This document shows positions 8,764-19,181 of a stretch of DNA of 64,000 nt, one piece after another. How positions within the stretch are numbered: the stretch's first letter is position 1; each line of letters begins with the position of its first letter. The stretch is from Cognatishimia sp. MH4019 (lineage in GTDB: Bacteria; Pseudomonadota; Alphaproteobacteria; Rhodobacterales; Rhodobacteraceae): contig NZ_JAHTBL010000001.1 in the NCBI RefSeq assembly GCF_020177595.1, positions 186,001 through 250,000 on the forward strand. The letters run 5' to 3'. A model generated the notes under the pieces. It worked only from the letters and a program-made list of their open reading frames with translations. It was not told the DNA's origin and did no database searches. A program made the position numbers and the translations under genes.

Positions 8764-9171
8764 ATGACCCTTCAGGAGTTGATCGACGCCAACCCGGATG
8801 CGGACACGTTCCGTTTTGGTGACAGTGAGGCGCTGTGTAACGAAATCTTAGCTCTTGTGCGCTCTGGTCAGAAAACGGCGACCTGCGAAGCGATGGAGGT
8901 GTATGAAGGCGATGATGTGATGCCCCGCGTGGGGCGGCGCGATATTGCGCTGAACTGGGACGGCACGCCTGCGGTGATGTTGGAGACGGTCGAGGTCACG
9001 CAGCGCAAATTCTCAGAGATGGATGAGGAATTTGTCGCCGCTCAAGGCGAGTTTCGCGATCTGGGACATTGGCGCAAAGGTTATACCGCGTATTTCAAGC
9101 GTAATGGCCTCTTCAAACCGCATATGATGCTGATGTGCGAGCGGTTCCGACTGATCGAGGATTACGCCTGA
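8764..9171 (+). CDS. ASCH domain-containing protein
   Basis: A 135-residue protein made of a single ASCH domain, a PUA-like fold thought to bind RNA; some members hydrolyse N4-acetylcytidine. Supporting features are the early acidic helix (QELIDANPDADTFRFGDS), the segment LVRSGQKTATCEAM, whose Gly-Gln-Lys-Thr is the usual ASCH signature, and the later E-F-R-D-L-G-H-W-R-K-G region. The start at 8764 is preceded by AGGA at 8752; a longer reading from 8719 would translate through the 11-bp repeats. It lies between mccB and mccA and its stop overlaps the mccA start (TGATG). A connection with leucine degradation is not established. Confidence 0.8.
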   Translation: MTLQELIDANPDADTFRFGDSEALCNEILALVRSGQKTATCEAMEVYEGDDVMPRVGRRDIALNWDGTPAVMLETVEVTQRKFSEMDEEFVAAQGEFRDLGHWRKGYTAYFKRNGLFKPHMMLMCERFRLIEDYA

Positions 9172-11090
9172 TGTTTCGGCGCATCCTGATCGCGAACCGG
9201 GGCGAGATTGCGTGCCGCGTGGCGCGGACCTGCCGCGATATGGGCGTAGAGACGGTCGCGGTGCATTCGGACGTCGATGCAGGCGCGGCGCACGTGGCGG
9301 CGTGCGATCTGGCGGTATCACTCGGCGGCGCGACCCCGGCTGAAAGCTATTTGCGCGGCGACGCGATTATCGAGGCGGCATTGGCGACGGGGGCAGAAGC
9401 GATCCATCCGGGATACGGGTTCTTGTCGGAAAACCCGGATTTCGTGGATGCGGTTGAAAAGGCGGGCTTGGTTTTTATCGGGCCAAGCGCGGATGCGATC
9501 CGCGCCATGGGGCTGAAAGATGCGGCCAAGGAATTGATGGAGAAGGCGGGCGTGCCTGTCGTGCCGGGATATCACGGTGCCGATCAGGACGATGCGGTGC
9601 TGGCAAACGCCGCCGATGAAATCGGCTATCCGGTGCTGATCAAGGCTGTCGCAGGGGGCGGCGGCAAAGGCATGCGGCTGGTCGATGATGCATCCGGGTT
9701 CGCGGCAGGGCTGGCCAGCGCGCGCAGCGAGGCGAAGGGAGCCTTCGGCAACGATGCGGTTCTGGTGGAGAAGTTCGTCTCCAAGCCGCGCCATATCGAA
9801 GTGCAGGTCTTTGGCGACGGCAGCGATGCGGTGCATCTTTATGAACGCGATTGCTCGCTTCAACGGCGGCACCAGAAGGTGATCGAAGAGGCGCCTGCGC
9901 CGGGCATGACACCCGAAATGCGCGCCGCGATGGGGGCAGCGGCGGTCGAAGCGGCGAAGGCTATCGGCTATAAGGGCGCAGGCACGGTGGAGTTCATCGT
10001 CGACGGTTCTGACGGGCTGCGCGTGGATGGCTTTTGGTTCATGGAGATGAACACGCGGTTGCAGGTCGAACATCCGGTGACCGAGGCCGTCACGGGCGTT
10101 GATCTGGTCGCGTGGCAACTGCGTGTGGCGGCGGGCGAGGGTCTGCCAAGCGCGCAGGACGACATTCCTTTGCACGGCCATGCGTACGAAGCGCGGCTTT
10201 ACGCAGAGGATGTTCCGGCGGGGTTCTTGCCCGCGACGGGCACGTTGTCCCATCTGGTCTTTCCCCAGGGGGTGCGCGCCGATAGCGGGGTGCGCGCGGG
10301 CGATACAATTTCGCCCTTTTACGACCCGATGATCGCAAAGGTCATCGTCGCAGGAGAGACGCGCGACGTGGCTTTGGCAAAGCTGCGGGCCGGGTTACGC
10401 GGCACGCAAGTCTCTGGAACTGTGACGAATTTGGCGTTTCTGCAAGCCTTGGCGGATCACGAGGGCTTTGCGGCAGGCGATGTCGATACCGGGTTGATCG
10501 GGCGAGATCTGGACGCTTTGGTCGCGGTGCCAGACCCCTCGGCAGAGGTGATGGCACTGGCCGCAATCGGCGCGCTTGGGTTGGATCACGGATCGGATTT
10601 TGAAGGGTTTGCCTTGTGGACACCTCTGGTGCGTGAGGTGGTCTTGGGGGAGCACACCGCGCGGGTCAGCGTGCAAGGCGCGGGGCAGTTCGAGGTGTCG
10701 GTCGGCGCTACGGTCGTCTCTGTCGAGCGTGATGACGGCTGGCGCGTGGACGGCGCAAAAAGCGTTGCGGATGTGATCCTGACCGACGGCGTTGTATCTG
10801 TCTTTGCACAGACGGCCTATCACTTTGATCTGATTGACCCGCTGGCCCGCGATGCCAGTGCTGGCGGCGACGCCTCGCTGATCGAAGCGCCGATGCCGGG
10901 CTTGGTGCGGGCCGTGTCCGTTACCGCGGGCGCCGAGGTTGCGAAGGGCGACGCGCTGGTTGTTTTGGAAGCGATGAAGATGGAACACGCTCTGGTCGCG
11001 GCGCGCGACGGGGTTGTCGCGGAAGTGCTGGTGACCGAAGGCGCGCAGGTCGAAGCCGGGGCCGCGCTGATCCGGTTGGAGGACGCATGA
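9171..11090 (+). CDS. mccA: Methylcrotonyl-CoA carboxylase, biotin-containing (alpha) subunit
   Basis: Carboxylates its own biotin using ATP and bicarbonate for transfer by MccB. The 639 residues comprise the biotin-carboxylase N-domain (LIANRGEIACRVARTCRDMG), the ATP-grasp domain (AGGGGKGMRLV; VEKFVSKPRHIEVQVFGD), the C-domain (MNTRLQVEHPVTE) and a C-terminal biotinyl domain with EAMKMEH. The lysine biotinylated by BirA is K603. The subunit could be confused with propionyl-CoA carboxylase alpha, but the mccB, HMG-CoA lyase and hydratase neighbours settle it. One-base overlap with the ASCH gene and ATGA overlap with the GST gene indicate coupled translation. Confidence 0.95.
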   Translation: MFRRILIANRGEIACRVARTCRDMGVETVAVHSDVDAGAAHVAACDLAVSLGGATPAESYLRGDAIIEAALATGAEAIHPGYGFLSENPDFVDAVEKAGLVFIGPSADAIRAMGLKDAAKELMEKAGVPVVPGYHGADQDDAVLANAADEIGYPVLIKAVAGGGGKGMRLVDDASGFAAGLASARSEAKGAFGNDAVLVEKFVSKPRHIEVQVFGDGSDAVHLYERDCSLQRRHQKVIEEAPAPGMTPEMRAAMGAAAVEAAKAIGYKGAGTVEFIVDGSDGLRVDGFWFMEMNTRLQVEHPVTEAVTGVDLVAWQLRVAAGEGLPSAQDDIPLHGHAYEARLYAEDVPAGFLPATGTLSHLVFPQGVRADSGVRAGDTISPFYDPMIAKVIVAGETRDVALAKLRAGLRGTQVSGTVTNLAFLQALADHEGFAAGDVDTGLIGRDLDALVAVPDPSAEVMALAAIGALGLDHGSDFEGFALWTPLVREVVLGEHTARVSVQGAGQFEVSVGATVVSVERDDGWRVDGAKSVADVILTDGVVSVFAQTAYHFDLIDPLARDASAGGDASLIEAPMPGLVRAVSVTAGAEVAKGDALVVLEAMKMEHALVAARDGVVAEVLVTEGAQVEAGAALIRLEDA

Positions 11091-11755
11091 TAACGCTGCA
11101 TCATTGTCACCAGACACGCTCCATGCGGGTGCTTTGGTTGCTCAATGAGCTGGAAGTTGACTTTAAAGTCGTCATCTATCCCTTTGACCAGACGCTGAAA
11201 TCTGATCAGTATCTGACCGTGCATCCAGTCGGGCGAGTGCCTGCGCTGCAGATCGACGGGGAGGTCATGTTTGAAAGCGGCGCGATCGTCGAATACCTGT
11301 GCGAGCGGTTTCCCGAGGCCGGTTTGGGGCGCGCGCCGGGTGATCTGGACCGGATGGATTGGCTGAATTGGGTGCATTTTGCAGAGACGATCTCGCAGCA
11401 TACGGCGGCACTGACCCAGCAGCATGTGGCGCTTTATGAGGATGCCATGCGCTCCCCCGTCGTGATGAAGATCGAAGCCAAGCGGATCGGCAAATGTTTC
11501 GACGCGATTGAAGCGCGGCTCGACACACCGGTGGAGCAGCGGGACTATTTGCTGACGTCGGGGTTTTCGGCCGCGGATATCGGTGTCGGGCAGGCGGTGT
11601 ATATGGCCAAGCATTTCGTAAAACTTGATCCCTATCCGAAGCTGTCCGCCTGGTATGCGCGGATCACGGAGCGGGCGGGGTTTCAGGCCGCGTTGCCTCC
11701 GGACGACGGGCGCTTGTATGCGCAGGATTTCTATCCGGTGTGGTCGGATGTCTGA
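11087..11755 (+). CDS. Glutathione S-transferase family protein
   Basis: A 222-residue cytosolic-type GST. The N-terminal thioredoxin-like domain starts ITLHHCHQTRSMRVLWLLNE, with a Ser at position 12 at the usual catalytic place, RVPAL holding the cis-proline, and ESGAIVEYL, the glutathione-contacting motif. The all-helical C-terminal domain contains SGFSAADIGVGQAVYM, typical of the conserved N-capping segment. It overlaps mccA by four bases and HMG-CoA lyase by eight, so it is inside the leucine operon. A role there is not textbook; it might protect against or process a reactive unsaturated acyl-CoA, which is inference. Confidence 0.85.
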   Translation: MITLHHCHQTRSMRVLWLLNELEVDFKVVIYPFDQTLKSDQYLTVHPVGRVPALQIDGEVMFESGAIVEYLCERFPEAGLGRAPGDLDRMDWLNWVHFAETISQHTAALTQQHVALYEDAMRSPVVMKIEAKRIGKCFDAIEARLDTPVEQRDYLLTSGFSAADIGVGQAVYMAKHFVKLDPYPKLSAWYARITERAGFQAALPPDDGRLYAQDFYPVWSDV

Positions 11756-12593
11756 CGTCGTTGAGATATACGAGGTCGGGCCGCGGGACGGGCTGCAGAA
11801 CGAAGCGGCTGTGATTCCGGTGGCGCGCAAAGTGGCGCTGGTGGATGCGCTCTCCGGCGTGGGGTTCCGGCGGATCGAGGTAGCAAGTTTCGTGTCTCCG
11901 AAATGGGTCCCGCAGATGGCCGATAGCGGTGCGGTGATGGATGCGATGCGTCGGGCAGAGGGTGTGGGCTATGTCGCCCTGGCGCCGAACCTGCGCGGGT
12001 TGGCGGATGCAGAGGCGGCAGGGGCCGACGAGGTTGCCGTGTTTTTGAGCGCGTCGGAAGGGTTCTCAAAGGCGAACATCAATTGCTCGGTTGCGGAGAG
12101 TATCGAACGGGCGCGGGCGGTTGTTGACGCGGCACGCGTTCCGGTGCGCGGCTATGTGTCTTGCGTGGTGGAATGCCCCTATGATGGCCCGGTTTTGCCA
12201 GCATCGGTGGTGCGTGTGGCCAAGGCCTTGATCGAGATGGGCTGCCACGAAGTATCGCTGGGCGACACGATCGGGCGCGGGGTGCCGGACGCGGTAGACG
12301 CGATGTTGGCAGCGGTTTGTGATGCCGTGGATGTGGCGCGTTTGGCGGGGCATTTTCACGACACATCTGGGCGCGCGTTGGAGAATGTCGATGTCGCCTT
12401 GGCGCGCGGCGTGCGGGTCTTTGATGCGGCGGTCGGCGGCTTGGGCGGGTGTCCCTATGCGCCGGGGGCGGCAGGGAATGTCGCAACAGAAGCGGTGGAC
12501 AGGCATTTGAGGGCGCTGGGCTTTGAGACCGGGCTGGATGCTAAGGCTTTGGCCAAAGCGGCGGAGATGGCAAAGGAGATGCGCGGTGTTTGA
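11748..12593 (+). CDS. hmgL: Hydroxymethylglutaryl-CoA lyase
   Basis: Cleaves HMG-CoA to acetyl-CoA and acetoacetate, the last step of leucine breakdown. The 281-residue TIM-barrel protein has all the key motifs: GPRDGLQNE near the N-terminus (catalytic Arg, metal Asp, Gln), SASEGFSKANINCS, CVVECPYDGPV, the metal-binding GHFHDTSGRAL, and GGLGGCPYAPGAAGN with the catalytic cysteine. The ATG at 11748 lies within the last codons of the GST gene. It overlaps the hydratase gene by eight bases. Confidence 0.95.
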   Translation: MSDVVEIYEVGPRDGLQNEAAVIPVARKVALVDALSGVGFRRIEVASFVSPKWVPQMADSGAVMDAMRRAEGVGYVALAPNLRGLADAEAAGADEVAVFLSASEGFSKANINCSVAESIERARAVVDAARVPVRGYVSCVVECPYDGPVLPASVVRVAKALIEMGCHEVSLGDTIGRGVPDAVDAMLAAVCDAVDVARLAGHFHDTSGRALENVDVALARGVRVFDAAVGGLGGCPYAPGAAGNVATEAVDRHLRALGFETGLDAKALAKAAEMAKEMRGV

Positions 12594-13350
12594 GACGTTG
12601 GATCTGGCCGTCGATGGGCGCGGCGTGGCTTTGTTAACCTTGAACCGGCCTGAAAAGCACAACGCAATGTCGGGACAGATGATCGGTGAGCTGACCGAGG
12701 CGGCGGCGGTGTTGGGCGCGGACAAGGCTGTGCGGGTTGTCGTGCTGACAGGCGCGGGGAAAAGCTTTTGCGCAGGCGGTGATCTGGGCTGGATGAAGGC
12801 GCAGATGGAGGCGGATGGGCCGACGCGCGTGGCGGAGGCGACCAAGCTGGCCATGATGCTCAAGGCGTTGAATGAGTTAGACAAACCGCTGGTGGGGCGG
12901 GTGCAGGGCAATGCGTTTGGCGGCGGGGTCGGGTTGATCTCAATCTGCGATGTGGCGGTTGGTGTGGACGGTGTGAAACTAGGGCTGACGGAGACACGGT
13001 TAGGCCTGATCCCGGCGACCATCGGCCCGTATGTGGTGGCTCGCATGGGCGAGGGGATGGCGCGGCGCGTCTTCATGTCGGCGCGGGTCTTCGCAGCAGA
13101 GGAGGCGGTGGCGCTGGGGCTTTTGGCAAAGGCGGTGCCGGCGGATACGCTCGACGCGGCCGTGGAGGCCGAGGTCGCGCCTTATTTGGCGTGCAAACCG
13201 GGTGCTGTTGCAGCGGCGAAGCGGCTCGCGCGGCGGTTGGGGCCGGATTTGGGGGAGGACGTTATCGCGGAGACGATTGAGGCGCTGCGGGTGCAGTGGG
13301 AGAGTGATGAGGCGCGGGACGGGGTTGAGGGGTTCTTTAGGGGGCGGTGA
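12586..13350 (+). CDS. liuC: Enoyl-CoA hydratase/isomerase family, probable methylglutaconyl-CoA hydratase
   Basis: A 254-residue crotonase-fold protein starting at GTG 12586. The oxyanion-hole segments are visible as LTGAGKSFCAGGDLGWM and VGRVQGNAFGGGVGLISICD, followed by LTETRLGLIPATIGPYV. Placed last in the operon after HMG-CoA lyase, it most likely hydrates 3-methylglutaconyl-CoA to HMG-CoA, the one pathway step not otherwise covered here. The specific substrate is inferred from context; crotonases are hard to assign by motif alone. It completes a full isovaleryl-CoA to acetoacetate route. Confidence 0.88.
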   Translation: MFETLDLAVDGRGVALLTLNRPEKHNAMSGQMIGELTEAAAVLGADKAVRVVVLTGAGKSFCAGGDLGWMKAQMEADGPTRVAEATKLAMMLKALNELDKPLVGRVQGNAFGGGVGLISICDVAVGVDGVKLGLTETRLGLIPATIGPYVVARMGEGMARRVFMSARVFAAEEAVALGLLAKAVPADTLDAAVEAEVAPYLACKPGAVAAAKRLARRLGPDLGEDVIAETIEALRVQWESDEARDGVEGFFRGR

Positions 13351-13356
13351 GCAGGT

Positions 13357-13914
13357 TTACTTCGTGTTGGTCGATTCACAAGTTTCGTTTTTATTGCAGT
13401 AGTCAAATGGAAGGCTGAAGAAGTCTTCAATCGCCCAAAAAGAGATGTCAGGCTCTGGCATAATTGAAACTATGACTTTGCCTGCGACATTGTCGCCGAC
13501 AACTGAGCGAATGGAGGAGACTGTTGGACCCACTGAGTGTTCGGCAAATTCCGGAGGTAAAAATTCCCAAGGAATTTTCGGGATTTCGCGATTGTAAGTG
13601 CCGACCTCTGCCGCAGTGCTAAATAGTTGATCGACCACGCCCGGGGCAACGCTTTCCAATGAATTGGCGCACTGCCATCCAAGCATAAAGTCGTCTTTGT
13701 GTATTGCGATAATGAACTCGGTGACGCCTAAAGGAAGCTTATCACCTACCTCCCACTCAGTTATGATTGTTTTGTCAGTTTCGAACGCTTGATCGCGACT
13801 TAAATCTTGTAAGATGAGTGCATCGAAGTGCTTTAGGCTCGAGCAAATGAGAACGTCGGCTGCTGCGGTACCAGCTATTGTGGCCCAACCAATAGCTATC
13901 AACCATGTTCTCAT
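13357..13914 (-). CDS. Exported protein of unknown function
   Basis: I do not recognise this 185-residue protein. From the ATG at 13914 it begins with a signal peptide (MRTWLIAIGWATIAGTAAA, probable cleavage after Ala-Ala-Ala), followed by a mixed domain with TEWEVGDKLPLGVTEFIIAI. It has four cysteines after the signal peptide, the last two near the C-terminus (DYCNKNETCES), which fits a periplasmic disulphide-bonded protein. The frame stays open to 14010, but the signal peptide favours 13914. Composition is more AT-rich than its neighbours. It is convergent with the hydratase gene (six bases apart) and divergent from nuoA, so it stands alone. Confidence 0.65.
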   Translation of the reverse strand: MRTWLIAIGWATIAGTAAADVLICSSLKHFDALILQDLSRDQAFETDKTIITEWEVGDKLPLGVTEFIIAIHKDDFMLGWQCANSLESVAPGVVDQLFSTAAEVGTYNREIPKIPWEFLPPEFAEHSVGPTVSSIRSVVGDNVAGKVIVSIMPEPDISFWAIEDFFSLPFDYCNKNETCESTNTK

Positions 13915-14265
13915 GCCGGACCCGTCGAAAGTGAGCATTGCAAGACGTCTATCAGCTTGCCAGTCCAATTTATCAGTCTTGCCTATAGCATGCCAATTGG
14001 GAGACGCCACGCGCTATCTGCTACGAGCGAAAAGAGAAAAAGTGTCTATAGCGTTCATTTTTCTTTCACCTTCTGCAAAAGGCGCTTCGCTCTGGTCGGT
14101 TGAGAAGAGGCCCGGTTTTGATTTCTTTTTGGGAACTGTATCAGCTCTATTCCGGCAAAACCTGCCATCGCCGGGTTCTCAGTGTTTCACTCCCCTTCGG
14201 CTTCAATTGCAGCTGGCTAATTACTCCAGACCATCCCCGCGACCCCAAACCGCTCCCACTTCCCG
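13915..14265. other. Non-coding stretch upstream of the nuo promoter
   Basis: About 350 bases without a convincing gene on either strand. The first half is AT-richer than the chromosome around it, like the adjacent unknown gene, and may be the remains of the same acquired segment. The only clear signal found in the gap is the nuo promoter at its right edge. Confidence 0.5.
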
Positions 14266-14294
14266 TTGACCCTCACCACGCACCGGAATAGATA
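14266..14294 (+). promoter_or_regulatory. Promoter of the nuo operon
   Basis: TTGACC (14266-14271), a 17-base spacer and TAGATA (14289-14294) make a good sigma-70 promoter. Transcription would start near 14301, leaving a leader of roughly 47 bases before the nuoA GTG. No comparable pair was found between this site and the terminator at 38.2 kb, though internal promoters were not searched systematically. Confidence 0.7.
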
Positions 14295-14347
14295 CCAGAG
14301 CAAGCCAAGCAAACATGCGTCCCTCCGCATGAAAAGGAGCCAAAATC

Positions 14348-15252
<905 letters not shown>

Positions 15253-15261
15253 GGGACTGAT

Positions 15262-15870
15262 ATGACTGACGCTTTGCAAGAACTGGGCACCCATATTGCG
15301 CTGAAGCGGCCCGATTGTGTGCTGTCTTGGGACGTCACCCATGACGAGCTGAATATCGACGTGGCGCCGTCTTCGCTGACCGGGTTTGTCGAGTTTCTGA
15401 AGGCGGATCGGACCTGCCAGTTCTCAAGCTTGGTGGATATCACGGCGGTGGATTATCCCAGCCGCGACAAGCGGTTCGACGTCGTTTACCACTTTCTGAG
15501 CATGTATCAGAACCACCGCATTCGTCTGCGCGTGAGCATTCGCGAGGAAGACATGGTGCCGTCGATCATCGAAATTCACCCCTCGGCCAACTGGTTCGAG
15601 CGCGAGGTGTTCGATATGTTCGGTATCCTGTTCACTGGCCACCCCGATCTGCGCCGGATCCTGACCGATTACGGGTTCCGCGGCTATCCGCTGCGCAAGG
15701 ATTTCCCGACGACGGGTTATACCGAGGTTCGCTATGACGAGGCGCAAAAACGTGTGGTTTATGAGCCTGTTTCGCTGACGCAGGAATATCGGCAGTTCGA
15801 CTTTATGTCGCCGTGGGAAGGGGCGGAATATATCCTTCCGGGTGATGAGAAGACCGAGGAGAAGGCATGA
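15262..15870 (+). CDS. nuoC: NADH-quinone oxidoreductase subunit C
   Basis: Peripheral-arm 30-kDa subunit, 202 residues, separate from NuoD as in alphaproteobacteria and mitochondria (fused in Escherichia coli). The signature is clear: ERVVFDMFGI-type segment [22 protein letters not shown] followed by [19 protein letters not shown] in shorter pieces along residues 110-160. AGGGGA precedes the ATG. The end overlaps the GFA-family gene (ATGA), which separates it from nuoD. Confidence 0.97.
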   Translation: MTDALQELGTHIALKRPDCVLSWDVTHDELNIDVAPSSLTGFVEFLKADRTCQFSSLVDITAVDYPSRDKRFDVVYHFLSMYQNHRIRLRVSIREEDMVPSIIEIHPSANWFEREVFDMFGILFTGHPDLRRILTDYGFRGYPLRKDFPTTGYTEVRYDEAQKRVVYEPVSLTQEYRQFDFMSPWEGAEYILPGDEKTEEKA

Positions 15871-16289
15871 GCTTGACCGGATCCTGCCTGTGCGGTGCCA
15901 GCACTTTTGAGGCCGAGCTTGGCCCGATGGGGGCAGGGGCCTGTCATTGCGGGATGTGCCGGAAATGGTCCGGCGGGGTCTATCTGTCGGTTGATTGCGG
16001 CGAGTCTGTAAAGTTCAAGGAAGGCGCGCCGTTGGGGTCCTACAAAGGCTCGGAATGGGGCGAGCGGGTGTTTTGCAAGGACTGCGGCTCATCCCTGCTT
16101 TGGCAGACGCAAGACGGCAAGAACCAGCACGTGTCGATCCAGTGCTTTGAGGACCCGTCCCAGTTCGAGATCGGGATGGAGCTTTTCATTGATCGAAAGC
16201 CGTCGAGCTACGCTTTGGAGGGCGAGCGCAACAAGATGACCGAGGCAGAGATCTTTGCGATGTTTGCCGATATGGAGGTTGAGAAATGA
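15867..16289 (+). CDS. GFA / CENP-V family zinc-binding protein within the nuo operon
   Basis: A 140-residue protein of the glutathione-dependent formaldehyde-activating (GFA) fold. The zinc ligands follow the family pattern: Cys7 and Cys9 (SCLCGA), Cys26, Cys28 and Cys31 ([13 protein letters not shown]), and Cys70 and Cys73 ([10 protein letters not shown]). The biochemical role of most family members is unclear; formaldehyde activation is proven for few. It overlaps nuoC and nuoD by four bases on either side, so it is expressed with them. It is not a complex I subunit in any described enzyme. Confidence 0.88.
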   Translation: MSLTGSCLCGASTFEAELGPMGAGACHCGMCRKWSGGVYLSVDCGESVKFKEGAPLGSYKGSEWGERVFCKDCGSSLLWQTQDGKNQHVSIQCFEDPSQFEIGMELFIDRKPSSYALEGERNKMTEAEIFAMFADMEVEK

Positions 16290-17500
16290 TGGACGGAACC
16301 AATTTCGACGACGCCCTGACAGGCGAGCAGAAAATCCGCAATTTCAACATTAACTTCGGCCCGCAACACCCTGCAGCACATGGCGTTTTGCGTCTGGTGC
16401 TGGAACTGGACGGCGAGATTGTCGAGCGTTGCGATCCGCATATCGGGCTGCTGCATCGCGGCACCGAGAAGTTGATGGAGAGCCGGACCTACCTGCAAAA
16501 CCTGCCGTATTTCGACCGGCTGGATTACGTGGCGCCGATGAACCAGGAGCATGCGTGGTGTCTGGCGATTGAAAAGCTGACCGGTGTGGAAGTGCCGCGT
16601 CGCGCGTCGCTGATCCGGGTGCTTTATTCCGAGATTGGCCGCATCCTCAGCCACATCCTGAACGTCACCACGCAGGCGATGGATGTGGGCGCGCTGACGC
16701 CGCCGCTTTGGGGCTTTGAAGAGCGTGAAAAGCTGATGGTGTTTTATGAGCGTGCGTGTGGCGCGCGTCTGCACGCTGCGTATTTCCGCCCGGGTGGGGT
16801 GCATCAGGACCTGCCGAATGATCTGATCGATGACATCGAAACTTGGGCCAAAGAGTTCCCGAAGGTGCTGGATGATATCGACGGGCTGCTGACTGAGAAC
16901 CGGATTTTCAAGCAGCGGAACGCAGACATTGGCGTCGTGACTGAAGAAGACATCCAGAATTATGGCTTCTCTGGCGTGATGGTTCGTGGCTCGGGCCTTG
17001 CCTGGGACCTGCGCCGCGCGCAGCCCTATGAATGCTATGACGAGTTTGAATTTCAGATCCCTGTCGGCAAGAACGGCGACTGCTATGACCGTTATCTGTG
17101 CCGAATGGAGGAGATGCGCCAATCGACGTCGATTATTTTGCAAGCCATTGAAAAGCTGCGCGAAACCCCCGGTGACGTGCTGGCCCGCGGCAAGCTGACC
17201 CCGCCGACGCGCGGTGAGATGAAGACCTCGATGGAGGCTTTGATCCACCACTTCAAGCTTTACACCGAAGGCTTCCATGTGCCCGAGGGCGAGGTGTACG
17301 CCTTCGTCGAGGCGCCAAAGGGCGAATTCGGCGTCTACCTTGTGGCCGACGGCACCAACAAACCCTACCGCGCCAAGCTGCGCGCGCCGGGCTATCTGCA
17401 TTTGCAGGCGATGGATTACCTGTGCAAAGGCCACCAACTTGCCGACGTCGCGGCCATCATCGGCACGCTCGACATCGTATTCGGAGAGATTGATCGGTGA
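16286..17500 (+). CDS. nuoD: NADH-quinone oxidoreductase subunit D
   Basis: The 49-kDa subunit that forms the quinone-binding cavity with NuoB, 404 residues. Family motifs are seen throughout: [14 protein letters not shown] with the His of the quinone site near residue 30, [30 protein letters not shown], and [10 protein letters not shown]. The C-terminus ends with DIVFGEIDR, the usual complex I form. It overlaps the preceding GFA gene (ATGATG) and the following exported-protein gene (GTGA). Confidence 0.97.
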   Translation: MMDGTNFDDALTGEQKIRNFNINFGPQHPAAHGVLRLVLELDGEIVERCDPHIGLLHRGTEKLMESRTYLQNLPYFDRLDYVAPMNQEHAWCLAIEKLTGVEVPRRASLIRVLYSEIGRILSHILNVTTQAMDVGALTPPLWGFEEREKLMVFYERACGARLHAAYFRPGGVHQDLPNDLIDDIETWAKEFPKVLDDIDGLLTENRIFKQRNADIGVVTEEDIQNYGFSGVMVRGSGLAWDLRRAQPYECYDEFEFQIPVGKNGDCYDRYLCRMEEMRQSTSIILQAIEKLRETPGDVLARGKLTPPTRGEMKTSMEALIHHFKLYTEGFHVPEGEVYAFVEAPKGEFGVYLVADGTNKPYRAKLRAPGYLHLQAMDYLCKGHQLADVAAIIGTLDIVFGEIDR

Positions 17501-18036
17501 AGAACATCTTTGTCTTGTTTGTCTCGTTTTGGCTGGCGACAGGGGTCGCAGCTGAAAATCCGTATAGGGCCTATTCTGAAGCCATTCGGGAGTTTGTCGA
17601 GAGCTATGTCAGCGAAAAAGGTCACGAAATAACGGAGATGTCTGGAGCTGAATCGCAAGCGTTCCAGAGAGAACTGCGCGAGTATATGGATACCGAAATG
17701 AATCGGCGTTTCAACCTGGATTGGCAGGACGAAACCGAACTGTTGGACGCTTATCTAACCCTAGTCGAGCAATGCGATCTGCCGGCTTCAATTTGCGAAG
17801 CATGGGCCGCCCGCGACTACACCCGTTATAGTGGCTTCGGTGAGTCGTTCGTCGTTATGAGCTTGCTGAGTGATGCTGTGCCAAGCGTAGGTTCGCCGGC
17901 GCCTGTGCGATGTGAGGCCTCTCATGCAGGCTTCGTAAACGGACCTGTCTTGCGGACAGAAACATATAGCTTTGTCGTAAGAACGCATACGAGCGATGCC
18001 AATTCGCCATGCTTCCTTCAAAAACTAGGACAATAG
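17497..18036 (+). CDS. Exported protein of unknown function between nuoD and nuoE
   Basis: A 179-residue protein I cannot assign. It starts at GTG 17497 overlapping nuoD and opens with a signal peptide ([18 protein letters not shown], cleavage before ENPYRAY). The mature part has an acidic helical region ([18 protein letters not shown]) and four cysteines, among them the pair in [13 protein letters not shown], suggesting a periplasmic protein with disulphides. It is followed three bases later by nuoE. Composition is somewhat more AT-rich than the nuo genes. Not a known complex I component; it may be a later insertion. Confidence 0.7.
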   Translation: MKNIFVLFVSFWLATGVAAENPYRAYSEAIREFVESYVSEKGHEITEMSGAESQAFQRELREYMDTEMNRRFNLDWQDETELLDAYLTLVEQCDLPASICEAWAARDYTRYSGFGESFVVMSLLSDAVPSVGSPAPVRCEASHAGFVNGPVLRTETYSFVVRTHTSDANSPCFLQKLGQ

Positions 18037-18039
18037 TAG

Positions 18040-19137
18040 ATGCTACGCCGTCTTCACCACGACCAACCCGATCACTTCGCCTTTACGCCTGACAACCAGA
18101 AATGGGCCGAGGCGCAGATGACGAAGTACCCGGAGGGGCGGCAGGCCTCAGCAATTATTCCGCTGCTCTGGCGCGCGCAGGAGCAGGAGGGGTGGCTGTC
18201 GCAACGCGCGATTGAGACTGTGGCCGAGATGCTGGATATGGCCTATATTCGCGCGTTGGAAGTCGCGACGTTTTACTTCATGTTCCAGTTACAACCTGTT
18301 GGAAGCGTGGCGCATATTCAGATTTGTGGCACGACGTCCTGTATGATTTGCGGGGCGGAGGATCTGGTGGCGGTCTGTAAGGAGAAGATTGCTCCGAAGC
18401 CGCATCAGATCAGCGCGGATGGCAAGCTGAGCTGGGAAGAGGTCGAGTGTCTGGGCGCATGTTCCAACGCGCCGATGGCGCAAATCGGCAAGGATTATTA
18501 CGAAGACCTGACGGCTGAGAAATTCGGTCAGATGATCGACGATTTCCGCGCGGGCGAGGTGCCGGTGCCGGGGCCGCAGAACGGGCGGTTTGCGTCGGAG
18601 CCGCTCAAGGGGCTCAGCAGTCTCGAAGGGTTTGACAGCGGCAAGACGAAATTCAATGCATCGGCGCAACTGGCCACTGACCTGAACGATACAGTCAAGC
18701 GGATCGACGGCACCGAAGTACCGCTGTTGACGCCGTGGCAAGGCAAGCCTGCGAACCGCACCAGCAAGCCCAAGACAAAAGCCAAGCAAGGGCATGTGGA
18801 GGCGGATCGAAGTCCGAAGGCAACGGCCAAGCCCGAATTGACCTCTGCCTCGCCGACACAGAAAAAGCCGCGCACGATGAAAGCACCGCGCAAGGCTGGA
18901 GCGGATGATCTTAAGCTTATCAAAGGCGTGGGGCTAAAGTTGGAGGCGCTTTTGCAGTCGATGGGCTTTTATCATTTCGACCAGATCGCCAAGTGGAGCG
19001 CCGATGAAATCGCTTGGGTCGATGACAATCTGGAAGGTTTCAAAGGCCGGGTGAGCCGCGATGATTGGGTCTCTCAGGCGAAAATCCTTGCAGATGGGGG
19101 CGAGACGCCGTTTTCTGCTCGTGCTAAGAAGAGCTAA
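18040..19137 (+). CDS. nuoE: NADH-quinone oxidoreductase subunit E with C-terminal helix-hairpin-helix extension
   Basis: The 24-kDa subunit carrying the [2Fe-2S] cluster N1a; ligands are Cys96 and Cys101 (ICGTTSC) and Cys137 and Cys141 (ECLGAC). At 365 residues it is roughly twice the length of the E. coli protein. The core ends near residue 200; a Lys/Pro/Thr-rich linker (about 225-285) leads to a helix-hairpin-helix domain at about 285-352 with [18 protein letters not shown] and [19 protein letters not shown] closely similar domain ends the next protein. Rhodobacterales attach such modules to other proteins too, for example ribosomal protein L21. The function of the extension is not known. 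Confidence 0.95.
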   Translation: MLRRLHHDQPDHFAFTPDNQKWAEAQMTKYPEGRQASAIIPLLWRAQEQEGWLSQRAIETVAEMLDMAYIRALEVATFYFMFQLQPVGSVAHIQICGTTSCMICGAEDLVAVCKEKIAPKPHQISADGKLSWEEVECLGACSNAPMAQIGKDYYEDLTAEKFGQMIDDFRAGEVPVPGPQNGRFASEPLKGLSSLEGFDSGKTKFNASAQLATDLNDTVKRIDGTEVPLLTPWQGKPANRTSKPKTKAKQGHVEADRSPKATAKPELTSASPTQKKPRTMKAPRKAGADDLKLIKGVGLKLEALLQSMGFYHFDQIAKWSADEIAWVDDNLEGFKGRVSRDDWVSQAKILADGGETPFSARAKKS

Positions 19138-19181
19138 GGGCTGCGTCGATCAAGCCCAAGACGGACAGGGAGACGACTTCG

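Noticed and set aside
16208-17437. 409-codon minus-strand frame opposite nuoD
   Set aside because: Fully antisense to a clear nuoD with the expected codon bias; no homology visible.
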